From NCBI GenBank assembly GCA_041390125.1, contig JAWKQN010000011.1, forward strand, positions 1 to 64,000: a DNA stretch of 64,000 bases, given 5' to 3'. The notes beneath the pieces are model-generated. The model did no database searches. It had not been told where the DNA came from and saw only the letters and a program-made list of their open reading frames with translations. The first letter of the stretch is position 1. Each line of letters starts with the position of its first letter. Below, one piece after another: positions 51,901 through 59,637 of this stretch. The DNA is from Gemmatimonadota bacterium (GTDB lineage: Bacteria > Gemmatimonadota > Gemmatimonadetes > Longimicrobiales > Gaopeijiaceae). Made by a program: the position numbers and the translations under genes.

Positions 51901-52164
51901 GGCGAGCGTGTCCCCCGCGCGCAGCAGCACCGACTCACCGCACCGGGAGACGAGGCTGTAGAGCAGTTGGCTCAGGCGCCGACGCACCGAATCGTCGGCG
52001 CCCCCGGCCCACAGGAGCGTGGTCACCTCACCACGCCCCAGCCCCTCACGCTCGTGGCCGTACAGCAGCCCCAGCAGCGCGAGATGCTGGGGCGTGAGCG
52101 AGCACTCCTGGCCGTCCACCAGGAATGCCGGGCGGCCGAACAGCTTCATGCCGGCAGCGCTCAT
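48895..52164 (-). CDS. BTAD/AAA transcriptional regulator with TPR domain
   Basis: A 1089-residue regulator. Residues 1-100 form a winged helix of the OmpR-like type found in BTAD (SARP-like) regulators, followed by the BTAD helical repeats to about 250. An AAA domain has Walker A GEAGFGKT (about 281-288) and Walker B SIVVVLDDAHWID. The C-terminal half is TPR-like. ATG 52164 has AAAGGAG nearby. The 3' part of the gene, below about 50.2 kb, is much lower in G+C than the rest. It follows the AraC-type gene by 62 bases, probably as one operon. Target genes unknown. Confidence 0.85.
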   Translation of the reverse strand: MSAAGMKLFGRPAFLVDGQECSLTPQHLALLGLLYGHEREGLGRGEVTTLLWAGGADDSVRRRLSQLLYSLVSRCGESVLLRAGDTLARPPHMPSDLRDFSEHLEQGRYDEAAALVGLGFLDVLPVVPTTEYQDWLDRRRLSLRESLRKAAARQWSAAEAQGQWGPRSLAAAQALRLLDPRNEMAVRNVMWAQALCSSPAEAIATYESFVETLGPGQGAADETRTLLQRIRSLARQKRGSAPTLRSPRSEPRMYGREAEVARLRPLLAEPRADHFETVAIVGEAGFGKTRLLQESLAAAALQGRLVLEARLAELEKDVALNALTEALSTREVAEALTRVEDPWRSVVLTFLPEAAQVAGAPIEVPEIQRSSLHRRLLESLRQLFDALAANHSIVVVLDDAHWIDDSSLAALEYIRRRWRTGSATLVLTYRPEHVQRGSKLHAFLAEAECQELALGPLDEASQKQLTAEFGGADLGAEAARWIQDLAKGNPLFLIELIRQCLSGDLVLPPSGPDEINLPSSIQQLFDRRLAGLTPDDRRTLEALAVWGRVASLTDLLALTGLDEEAIVASLERLDAAGLVRWGEEGTELWHELLRQSVLQGAVGARRQLLHRRAGRLLMDVRPQPRGEIALHCYRAGDRTTAFMFARAAAAAAERGGAVSEAIGLLRVAYNTAEPPIERSAVRLRLGELLLQRCDHEEARRLLATVRSLSSAGDPNEHDRWAQLRLLEAESRSGLDGEVAEALEHLWSSAAQRADSRLMVEIAEQTLRHHERRGRFAANAALALERVDRCLSSDDQHTLCTALRLGVIRVFLNDIERADAHTAKSLELARTTKARPEVMLATLAARIAFLAMVTRLNAAEGRELCEAGLSLAKRLGDIPRTFSITSNAGAHALEAGDVDRARALFDQCSSIISGAVLFPERQRLLINYGELYVEQGNLPAARLSFSSALQLAPSPEDECGTAARVGLALCDALEGALRSARRGRDSIADRFSGPLTPLLDSGLFAKLEFVLARRTGGPLAAIQCAERHTAALDAQRPGRWISLTLDVLPLLRVHDPHEANKRVERGVQLAVALDLPERLRRFRAVVASRD

Positions 52165-52226
52165 GCGGCTCCTTTCCTGCGAGCGGGCCCTGCTCCGAGC
52201 AGAATTGGCCGGCGAGCGTCGCGCGG

Positions 52227-53006
52227 TCAATGCTGCCCCACCAGGCTGACCGGATGGGTCAGGCTGCCGGTCTGCCGCTCCTGCTGGAGCCAGGCCTCGA
52301 AGAACCACTCCCACCCGAGCGCATCGCGCGCCGTGGACGGCCGGACGCCCGTCAGCCGTTTCATCTGGTTGCTGAGCGCGAAGCCGTCCGGATAGCCGAG
52401 CCCGCACGCGATCGAGAACAGGTTGTCGGGTGCGTTCTGGAGTTGGATGGTCGCCCGCAGCAGCCGGCCGATCTGGAGCCAGTGGGACGGCGCCGGCAGG
52501 CCCAGGCTCAGGAAGCGCCGCCCCAGCGCGCGGCGCGAGACGTAGAGTCCGCGGGCCAGCGCAGAGACGGTACGCACGTCCGACGACAGCTCGATGATGC
52601 GGCGCACCGTGCGGCGCATCTCCAGGTCCACGGCATACCCCCGCCAGCGGAGGTACTCCGTGACGTCCCCCGGAAGATCGTCCGGCGGGCGCCGGAGCAG
52701 GGTGATGATCTCCTCGATCTCGATCCGTGGATGATGCGGGAGGATGCTTTGCGGCCGGCACCGTTCGACGACGTCGAGCACCACGTCCTGGTCGAGCACG
52801 CTGGAGCTCGGCGGCAGCATCACGACGAGCGGCACGCCGGCCGGTCGGGTGCGCGCCTGCTCCGCACGCCGTGGAGTGTCCGCGAGCCCGAGACGCCAGA
52901 CGAGGCAAGCACCGGGCGTCAGGGTCGGATCCTCCTGGGCTTCCTCGGTCCACGTCTCCAGGCGTGCATACGGCGGCTGAAGCCAGAAGAACTGTCCCTT
53001 TTCCAT
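52227..53006 (-). CDS. AraC-type transcriptional regulator
   Basis: A 259-residue protein. The C-terminal 100 residues form an AraC/XylS double helix-turn-helix: VSRRALGRRFLSLGLPAPS, LLRATIQLQNAPDNLFSIA and CGLGYPDGFALSNQMKRLTG. The N-terminal 150 residues resemble no sensor domain I can name; they include a receiver-like alternation of strands (GVPLVVMLPPSSSVLDQDVV). ATG 53006 is preceded by GGAGGGA. It is the first gene of an operon with the BTAD regulator, and is divergent from the TetR-type gene at 53205, sharing a 198-base control region. Confidence 0.82.
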   Translation of the reverse strand: MEKGQFFWLQPPYARLETWTEEAQEDPTLTPGACLVWRLGLADTPRRAEQARTRPAGVPLVVMLPPSSSVLDQDVVLDVVERCRPQSILPHHPRIEIEEIITLLRRPPDDLPGDVTEYLRWRGYAVDLEMRRTVRRIIELSSDVRTVSALARGLYVSRRALGRRFLSLGLPAPSHWLQIGRLLRATIQLQNAPDNLFSIACGLGYPDGFALSNQMKRLTGVRPSTARDALGWEWFFEAWLQQERQTGSLTHPVSLVGQH

Positions 53007-53204
53007 CGTGTCCCTCCATGCTCTGGCGGTGAGCGCACTCGCGACGGTGCGGTCGCGGACGACGGAGGGTAGGGCGGGCCTATCAGCGCGATATCAGGGC
53101 CGGAGGATGAGCGGGGCGCATCCGTGCACCGTCCGGACTGGCTGCAACGCCTCCAGAAACGGTATCTTGGTTCCAGAACCCTCGGAATCTCCCGGAGGCG
53201 CGCC

Positions 53205-53894
53205 ATGAAGGAGCCGAAGCAGCGGCGGAGTCAGCGAACCCTGGAGCGGCTGAGGCAGGCCGGCCTGCGGTTGATCGACGAGACGGGCCCCGACGGATTG
53301 ACGGTGCAGCAGGTGGCGAAGGAGGCGCGCTCTTCGGTGGGCTCCTTCTACCAGCGCTTCCAGGGCAAGGACGAATTCCTCGTCGACCTGTGGTCGTACG
53401 AGAACCAGGCCGCCGTCGCCGAATGGGAGCGTCGCGTCGCCGGCGTGGAGGTGGACTCCGAGGATCTCGTCTGCCGGCTGAGCGATCTGCTGAAGACCGC
53501 CGAGCTCGAGCGCGGCACCCGGCTCCGTCACCTGCGGGACTACCTGGACCGGGAGCGGCTCCTGCCCGGTGAGCCTCCGCTCGCCGACCGCCTCTCCGAT
53601 CTGGTCCGCAGCGCCCTGCAGGCCCGGGCTGCCGGGCTGGGCGCCACCGATCCCGAACGCACGGCTCGGATCGTCGCCGCCTGCCTCTTCCTGACGGTGG
53701 AGGCCGCCACCGAAGGTCGCGCGCCGTACGCGGCGCTCCTCTCCGGCATCGAATGCACCCACCTGGACGCGCTCCTGCACCCCGCCGCACAGGCGGCGGT
53801 CACCAAGCCCCGGACCTCCGTGGACCCCTTCGACGTATGGGACGATGGGTCCGACGTGGACGAGCGGCCCGACACGCTGAGCGCGGGCGCCTAG
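53205..53894 (+). CDS. TetR family regulator
   Basis: A 229-residue TetR/AcrR protein. The helix-turn-helix is at residues 10-55 (TLERLRQAGLRLIDETGPDG, LTVQQVAKEARSSVGSFYQR), and the C-terminal helical domain is of ordinary length but ends in an acidic tail (DPFDVWDDGSDVDERPD). ATG 53205 has GGAGG seven bases upstream; an open frame continues to 53124 but lacks such a site. An imperfect dyad, GGTTCCAGAACC at about 53169-53180, lies 25 bases upstream and could be its operator. The neighbour downstream, 31 bases away, is the oxidoreductase fusion, which it may control. Confidence 0.85.
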   Translation: MKEPKQRRSQRTLERLRQAGLRLIDETGPDGLTVQQVAKEARSSVGSFYQRFQGKDEFLVDLWSYENQAAVAEWERRVAGVEVDSEDLVCRLSDLLKTAELERGTRLRHLRDYLDRERLLPGEPPLADRLSDLVRSALQARAAGLGATDPERTARIVAACLFLTVEAATEGRAPYAALLSGIECTHLDALLHPAAQAAVTKPRTSVDPFDVWDDGSDVDERPDTLSAGA

Positions 53895-53925
53895 GCGGAT
53901 CTTCTCGCGGGGCCCTGGAGGCCCC

Positions 53926-55578
53926 ATGACCCGGGAACGGGACGACCAGATCGCCTTCCCCACGCTGGAGCCGGACCTGGTGGACCGGCTGCGCGAGTTC
54001 GGGGAGGTACGCAGGACCGAGAAGGACCAGGTCCTCTTCTCCGAGGGGGACCGCGGCTTCGACTTCTTCGTGGTGCTGGACGGCGCCGTGGAGATCCTGG
54101 AGACCGCGAGCGGCAGCCCGAACCGGGTGACCGTCCACGGGCCCGGCGAGTTCACGGGGGACGTGGACATGCTCACCGGCCGGGCGGCCCTGGTCACGGC
54201 CCGCGTGGAGGAGCCAGGCGAGGTCCTGGCCATCTCCGCGGAAGGACTCCGCACCATCGTGGGCCAGGTCTCCGAGGTGAGCGAGACCCTGCTCCAGGCC
54301 TTCCTCATGCGGCGCACGCTGCTCCTGGACCAGGGCTACGAAGGCCTCAAGATCATCGGCTCGCGCTTCTCGCCCGAGGCACATCGGCTGCGCGACTTCG
54401 CCACCCGCAATGCGCTGCCGTTCACCTGGCTGGACCTGGAGCGCGAGCCCGCCGCAGACGAGCTGCTGGACCACTTCGGTGTCCGGCCCGAGGAGACGCC
54501 GGTGGTGATCGGCCGCGGCGGGGAGCTGCTTCGCAACCCATCGCTGGCCGAGCTGGGCAAAGCCATGGGCTTGGACGCCCAGGCGGATACGGACGAGCTC
54601 TTCGACCTGGTGGTGGTGGGCGGCGGGCCGGCGGGCCTCGGCGCCGCGGTGTACGCCGCGTCCGAAGGGCTGCGCACGTTGGTGGTGGAGGCGGTCGCGG
54701 TGGGGGGCCAGGCCGGCACCAGCACCCGCATCGAGAACTACCTGGGCTTCCCCGCCGGGATCTCCGGTGCCGAGCTCACCCAGAACGCCATGCTCCAGGC
54801 GCAGAAGTTCGGGGCTTCCATGTCGGTGCCGCATCAGGCCGCGCGGCTGCGCCTGGAGGGCGGATACCGGGTGGTCGAGCTGGAGGACGGGTCCGAGATC
54901 ATGGGACGCTGTGTCCTCGTCTCCTCGGGGGCGGAGTACCGACAACTGGGCGTACCGGATCTGGAGCGCTTCGAGGGGGCGGGCGTCTACTACGCGGCCA
55001 CCGAGAACGAAGCGCGCCTGTGCACCGACGACGACCTGGCCGTGGTCGGCGGCGGCAACTCGGCGGGGCAGGCTGCGGTGTACCTGTCGGGGCTGGCCCG
55101 CACGGTGCACCTGATCCTGCGCGGGGACGATCTGGGCAAGAGCATGTCCCGCTACCTGGTGGACCGCATCCAGCGCTCCGAGAACATCCGCGTGCGCACG
55201 CAGACCGAAGTGCGGGCGCTGCACGGGGACGAGCACCTGGAGGCGGTGGACCTCGAGACGCCGGAGGGACAGGAGCGACTGGACCTGAAGGCGGTGTTCG
55301 TGTTCATCGGCGCCGAGCCGCACACCGACTGGCTGGACGGCTGCGTGAAGCTTGACCGGAAGGGATTCGTGATGACGGGTCCGCAGATCCCCCGCTCCAC
55401 CCTGCGTGGTGCGGCGTGGAGCGGCATCCGCCGATCGCCGTTCCTGCTGGAGACCAGCCTACCCGGCGTCTTCGCTGCGGGCGACGTGCGCAGCGGCTCC
55501 ATCAAGCGCGTGTCGTCTGCGGTGGGCGAGGGTGCGATGGCCGTCACATTCATCCATCAGCATCTGGGGACGGCGTAG
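53926..55578 (+). CDS. Cyclic-nucleotide-binding/thioredoxin-reductase-like fusion
   Basis: A 550-residue fusion. Residues 1-130 are a CRP-type cyclic-nucleotide-binding domain (VLFSEGDRGFDFFVVLDGAV), 140-215 a thioredoxin-like segment without CxxC (IIGSRFSPEA), and 225-550 a thioredoxin-reductase-like flavoprotein: VVGGGPAGLGAAVYA (232-237 core), VVGGGNSAGQAA around 372 for NADPH, and FAAGDV near 520. Where E. coli TrxB has the redox motif CATC, this sequence reads YAATE, so dithiol chemistry is absent. Proteins of this plan are known, but their role is not. The gene starts 31 bases after the TetR-type gene. Confidence 0.88.
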   Translation: MTRERDDQIAFPTLEPDLVDRLREFGEVRRTEKDQVLFSEGDRGFDFFVVLDGAVEILETASGSPNRVTVHGPGEFTGDVDMLTGRAALVTARVEEPGEVLAISAEGLRTIVGQVSEVSETLLQAFLMRRTLLLDQGYEGLKIIGSRFSPEAHRLRDFATRNALPFTWLDLEREPAADELLDHFGVRPEETPVVIGRGGELLRNPSLAELGKAMGLDAQADTDELFDLVVVGGGPAGLGAAVYAASEGLRTLVVEAVAVGGQAGTSTRIENYLGFPAGISGAELTQNAMLQAQKFGASMSVPHQAARLRLEGGYRVVELEDGSEIMGRCVLVSSGAEYRQLGVPDLERFEGAGVYYAATENEARLCTDDDLAVVGGGNSAGQAAVYLSGLARTVHLILRGDDLGKSMSRYLVDRIQRSENIRVRTQTEVRALHGDEHLEAVDLETPEGQERLDLKAVFVFIGAEPHTDWLDGCVKLDRKGFVMTGPQIPRSTLRGAAWSGIRRSPFLLETSLPGVFAAGDVRSGSIKRVSSAVGEGAMAVTFIHQHLGTA

Positions 55579-55610
55579 GGCGCTCGAGGGCGTCCCATCC
55601 CAGACGCACA

Positions 55611-55643
55611 TCGGGCCGGCCCGCCTCGTGCGGACCGGCCCGA
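55611..55643. terminator. Hairpin between convergent genes
   Basis: TCGGGCCGG (55611-55619) pairs with CCGGCCCGA (55635-55643), with a further CGC/GCG pairing in the loop. It lies between the oxidoreductase fusion (plus) and the DUF4097 gene (minus), and could serve as a terminator for either. No U-run is seen. Confidence 0.5.
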
Positions 55644-55679
55644 CGAACATCCTGAGGATGGCGGCGTCGCGTCGCCGCG

Positions 55680-56486
55680 TCAGCTCCCGCGCCGCAACCG
55701 CACGTCCCCGCTGACCGTCTTGAACGCCACGCTCCGACGGTCGTCGCCGATGACGCCTTCGATGTTGGCGCCCACCCAGCGATCCCGCTTGCGGGTGTAG
55801 CGCACGTCGAAGTCGGAGTCGAAGTCCCCGGAGAGCGAAGCGAAGCGCACTTCGGTCTCGGCGCTGGCCGGCAGGGTCAGCGTGATGTCCCCCGAGACGG
55901 TGGCGAAGTCCAGCTCGTCCCAGTCGGTGCTGCCGATCTCGATGTCCATCTCGCCGTTGACCGTGTTGGCCTGGGCGATCTCACTGGTGGAGACGGTGAT
56001 GTCGCCGCTCACCGTGTTGACGCGCACGTCCGACCGCACGTCCTCGACGTCGATCCGGCCCGCCACCGTCACGCCGCGGAAGTCCACGCCGGCCGGAAGC
56101 GCCACCTCGAAGTCGACCTCGACGTCGATGTCGTCGTTCCAACGACCGTTGTTGCCGTGCTCGCGATCCTCGCAGCGGTCCTCGGCCCTCCCGCGCGGGA
56201 AGTAGATGGCGCAGACGCGGATGCCGTCGCGCGTCTCCACCGCGACGATCTCCACGTCCTCGAAGTCGCGGCTACGGCCGTGCTTGGTGGCGGTGACCTC
56301 GGCGCGGTCTCCCCGGGCCAACACGACCCGGATGTCTCCCGAGATCCCCCGCACCTCGAGCTCGTCTCCGCGGGAGATCGATCCCGCCCACTCGAAGGCG
56401 CTTCCTTCCTGTGCCGCGGCGGGCGCCGCGAGCGCGCCCACCAGCAGGGCGGCCATCGCCAGGGTCCTGCCCTCACATCCCCACAT
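55680..56486 (-). CDS. DUF4097 beta-helix exported protein
   Basis: A 268-residue exported protein with a signal peptide (ending APAAAQE) and a DUF4097-type repetitive beta domain. The repeated unit is a Val-Ser-Gly-Asp-Ile turn: RGISGDIRVVLARG, NTVSGDITVSTSE, ATVSGDITLTLP, ASLSGDFDSDF and KTVSGDVRLRRGS. This forms a right-handed beta-helix or beta-roll. The role of DUF4097 proteins is unknown; many sit beside anti-sigma-type or membrane genes. ATG 56486 has AGGAGGAGGA upstream. It converges with the oxidoreductase fusion. Confidence 0.88.
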   Translation of the reverse strand: MWGCEGRTLAMAALLVGALAAPAAAQEGSAFEWAGSISRGDELEVRGISGDIRVVLARGDRAEVTATKHGRSRDFEDVEIVAVETRDGIRVCAIYFPRGRAEDRCEDREHGNNGRWNDDIDVEVDFEVALPAGVDFRGVTVAGRIDVEDVRSDVRVNTVSGDITVSTSEIAQANTVNGEMDIEIGSTDWDELDFATVSGDITLTLPASAETEVRFASLSGDFDSDFDVRYTRKRDRWVGANIEGVIGDDRRSVAFKTVSGDVRLRRGS

Positions 56487-56702
56487 GTCCCGTCCTCCTC
56501 CTGCGCTGGCCGCCCCGCGTTGTCCGGTGGCGATCTGTGCCTGGTTGGATGCTGGCCGGGGCGGAAGGGTTTGGACCGTCCGGCCGGGCGGCCGCGCCGC
56601 GGCCGTCCCTCGGGGGGACCTACGGGAAGGGGTGGGGGGTGGGTTTCGGACGGGGATCCTCCGCGACCTCGAAGGACCCGCGCCCGGGAGGGCCGGCCCC
56701 CC

Positions 56703-57998
56703 CTACCGCGGCGGATACCCGCTCAACGACCGGTACCGCTCCAGCAACGCCCTCTGCCGGGTGTCCGGCGGGACCTCCTGACCGTCGATGAAGACCCGCT
56801 CGGCCGCGGTGGTCACCTCGAAGGGGTCGCCCGACCAGACCACGACGTCCCCCACGTTGCCGCTCTCGAGCACACCGTAGCTGCTCGCCAGACCGAACAC
56901 GCGTGCGGGCGTGACCGTCACGGCGCGGAGCGCGGTCTCGTAGTCCATGCCGTACGAGACGGCCATCCCGGCCTCCTGACGCAGGTTGCGTACGTTGGCC
57001 ACATCGAACGTGGAGAGCACCACCTCCACCCCCGCCTCGGCCATGCGGGCGGCATTCTCGTAGGAGATGGCCAGTGTCTCGAAGGTGGGCAGGTTCACGG
57101 TGGCGTTGGTGATCACCGGCACCCGGGCGGCGCGCAGCTCGTCCGCCACCATCCATCCCTCGCCCGCCCCGGCGATCACGAGCTGCAGCCCGTATTCGTC
57201 CTTGAGCTGGAGCGCCGCCAGGATGTCGCTGGCGCGATGGGCGCTCACGACGAGTGGCAGATCGCCCCGCACGACGGGCACGAGGGCCTCCAGGTCCAGC
57301 CGCCCGAGCGCGTACGGACGCCGTCGGTTGCCTTCGTACGCCTCGCGGTTGCGCGCGTAGTCGCGTGCGTCGTCCAGGGCCTCGCGCAGAAGCAGCATCG
57401 CCGCCGCGCGCGACCCACCCGCGGCTGCCGCGCCGGACTCCCCGAGCGTGGCGTACATGGCCACGGGGGAGCGCTCGACCATCGCCGACGCGCTGGCTCC
57501 TCCCAGATTGATGTACATGCCCTGGCCCTGCAGCACGCTGCCGAACGACTGCGGCGCGACGATGGCGCGCGTGATGCCGTCCACGCGAGTGACCGCCACG
57601 TTGGTGGCGAAGGGATTCAGCGCGTCGCGGAGCTGGAACGCGGCCGAGATGTGGTCGTTGCTCTCGCCCCGGTCCACCGTGTTGGATTCGGCGTCCACCT
57701 CCGTCACGCCCAGTCCGGTGAACGCGTCGAAGAAGCCGGCCGTCACCACCTTGCCGGTCGCGTCGACGCGCGTGGCGCCGGTGGGCACCGTGGCATTGGC
57801 ACCGACGGCCGCGATCCGGCCGTCCACCAGCACCACGGTGCCGTTCTCGATCACCTCGCCCGTGCCGGTGTGCACCTGGCCGCCGGTGATGGCGATGGTC
57901 TGCGCCGCGAGCGGCGCCGCACACAGCGACGCGAGGAGAAGCGCCCCCGCGTACGCGGAGCCCAACCCGCGCCCGAGGCCTTCATTCCAGCGGATCAT
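56703..57998 (-). CDS. Amidohydrolase-like exported protein with degenerate metal site
   Basis: A 431-residue exported protein (signal ending LAAPLAAQ) with the amidohydrolase-superfamily frame: INGTVVL-type opening GGQVHTGTGEVIENGTVVLV, DGRIAAVGA, a late GNVGDVVVWSGDPF block. The first metal-binding motif, HxH, which should follow strand 1 of the barrel, reads VVTAGFFDAFTGLG, so both His are missing. Later metal ligands are also not evident. It is probably not a zinc hydrolase and may be a partner of the intact enzyme encoded upstream, whose stop it overlaps (ATGA at 57995-57998). Confidence 0.8.
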   Translation of the reverse strand: MIRWNEGLGRGLGSAYAGALLLASLCAAPLAAQTIAITGGQVHTGTGEVIENGTVVLVDGRIAAVGANATVPTGATRVDATGKVVTAGFFDAFTGLGVTEVDAESNTVDRGESNDHISAAFQLRDALNPFATNVAVTRVDGITRAIVAPQSFGSVLQGQGMYINLGGASASAMVERSPVAMYATLGESGAAAAGGSRAAAMLLLREALDDARDYARNREAYEGNRRRPYALGRLDLEALVPVVRGDLPLVVSAHRASDILAALQLKDEYGLQLVIAGAGEGWMVADELRAARVPVITNATVNLPTFETLAISYENAARMAEAGVEVVLSTFDVANVRNLRQEAGMAVSYGMDYETALRAVTVTPARVFGLASSYGVLESGNVGDVVVWSGDPFEVTTAAERVFIDGQEVPPDTRQRALLERYRSLSGYPPR

Positions 57999-59413
57999 CG
58001 CGCACCTCCCCGCGGCAGGATGCCGGTCATGAAGTCTCCGTTCAGCAGGGGATCGGGACTGCTGCGATCGTAGATCAGCGCGCCGTCGATGAAGACCAGC
58101 TCCGCTTTGGCGTAGACGCTGAATGGATCGCCCGACCACACCACCACGTCCGCGTGCTTCCCGGGCGTGAGCGAGCCGGTCACGTCGTCGATCCCGAGCG
58201 CGCGCGCGGGATTGATGGTGATCCACTGGATCGCGTCCTCGTGGTCCACGTCCACGCCCGCTCTCTGCCCGGCCGCCATGGCCTTGGCGGCGTCCTGGTT
58301 GAGGCGCTGGATGCCGTGCCCGTCGTCCGAGTGCACGATGGCGCAGGCGCCCGCTTCATCCACCAGGGCGATGTTCTCCTTGATGCCGTCGTAGGCCTCC
58401 ATCTTGAAGCCCCACCAGTCCGACCACATGCTGCCGCAGATGCCTTCCTCCGCCAGCAGGTCGCGGACCTTGTAGGCCTCCACGGCGTGGTGGAAGGACG
58501 CGATGTCGTAGCCGAACTCGTGGGCCACGTCGATCATCGTGGCCATCTCGTCCGCCCGGTAGCAGTGGTTGTGCACCAGGATGTCGCCGTTGAGGACGGC
58601 GGCCAGCGTCTCGAGCTGCAGGTCGCGGTTGGGCTGCGCCGCGGGATCGGCGCCGTTGTCCCGCCACTGCTTCCAGTCCCGCAGATAGCGCTCGGCGCGG
58701 ATCCAGGCGGCCCGGTATCCGGCGACGTTCCCCATCCGCGTGGACGGTCCGCGGTTCGCGTACACGCGCTTGGGGTTCTCGCCGCACGCCATCTTGAGGC
58801 CGTGGGGAGCGCCCGGGAACTTCATGGCCTGGTAGGTGCGCGCGGGGATCGGCTTCACGGTGACGCCCCGTCCGCCGATCAGGTTGGCCGAGCCCGGCAG
58901 CACCTGCAGGGCGGTGACACCCCCCGCCACCGCGTGCCCGAATCCGGGATCCTGTGGCCAGATGGAATGCTCCGCCCACACCTCCGCCGTCACCGGGTTG
59001 GTGGCCTCGTTCCCGTCGGACACGCCCGCCACACCCGGCGAGGGATAGACCCCCAGGTGGGAGTGCGTGTCGATCAGCCCGGGCGTGACCCACTTGCCCG
59101 CCCCGTCGATCACGGTCGCGTCGGCCGGGGCGCTCACGGCGGTGCCCACCTCCACGATCTCCCCGTCGCGGAGCAGGACCGAGGCGTTCCGGAGGATGGG
59201 GCCCTCCGCCGTCACGACGGTCGCGTTCCGGATCAGCGTGGGCCGCGACGGGAACGGCGCGTACGTGGACGGGAAGGGATCGGGGAACAGCGGTGCCGAG
59301 GCGTCCGCTGCGGCCGTGTCCGGCCGGGGCGGCCCGGCGGGGGTGCCCTGCCCGCCCGCACAGGCGGACGTCAGGACGGCGATCGGGAGGACGCCCTTCA
59401 GGCGTGCCAACAT
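57995..59413 (-). CDS. Exported amidohydrolase family lipoprotein
   Basis: A 472-residue lipoprotein (lipobox LTSAC) of the amidohydrolase superfamily, with the metal motif intact: VTPGLIDTHSHLGVYPS gives HxH, then LVHNHCYRADEM and IASFHHAVEAYKV give two later His, and IVHSDDGHGIQRL the catalytic Asp. The C-terminus has GSLTPGKHADVVVWSGDPFS. Such proteins hydrolyse cyclic amides or peptides outside the cytoplasm; the exact substrate is unknown. ATG 59413 has GGAGG five bases upstream. It is transcribed before the degenerate paralogue, with four bases of overlap. Confidence 0.85.
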   Translation of the reverse strand: MLARLKGVLPIAVLTSACAGGQGTPAGPPRPDTAAADASAPLFPDPFPSTYAPFPSRPTLIRNATVVTAEGPILRNASVLLRDGEIVEVGTAVSAPADATVIDGAGKWVTPGLIDTHSHLGVYPSPGVAGVSDGNEATNPVTAEVWAEHSIWPQDPGFGHAVAGGVTALQVLPGSANLIGGRGVTVKPIPARTYQAMKFPGAPHGLKMACGENPKRVYANRGPSTRMGNVAGYRAAWIRAERYLRDWKQWRDNGADPAAQPNRDLQLETLAAVLNGDILVHNHCYRADEMATMIDVAHEFGYDIASFHHAVEAYKVRDLLAEEGICGSMWSDWWGFKMEAYDGIKENIALVDEAGACAIVHSDDGHGIQRLNQDAAKAMAAGQRAGVDVDHEDAIQWITINPARALGIDDVTGSLTPGKHADVVVWSGDPFSVYAKAELVFIDGALIYDRSSPDPLLNGDFMTGILPRGGAR

Positions 59414-59637
59414 CGGACCTCCGGGACGGAGCACGGGTCGCGCGGGCCGGAGCCGGACGCGGTGGAGCCGCACCCGGTCGCGGGCCGCACGCTCGAATCG
59501 GGGGTGCTGATACGGCGGAGCGCGGTCGTGAGGTCCACCTGGGTGTGCGGGAACCGCGGAGGTGGGAGCCGGCCACGGCCGCAACCGGCCGGGGGCGAAG
59601 GGTGTCGGACCCTGAGGGACCCTCTTCCGGAGCCGAG

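Noticed and set aside
56157..58073. Plus-strand frame of 638 codons across the amidohydrolase genes
   Set aside because: Arg/His/Gly-rich antisense sequence without motifs; both amidohydrolases on the minus strand are clear.
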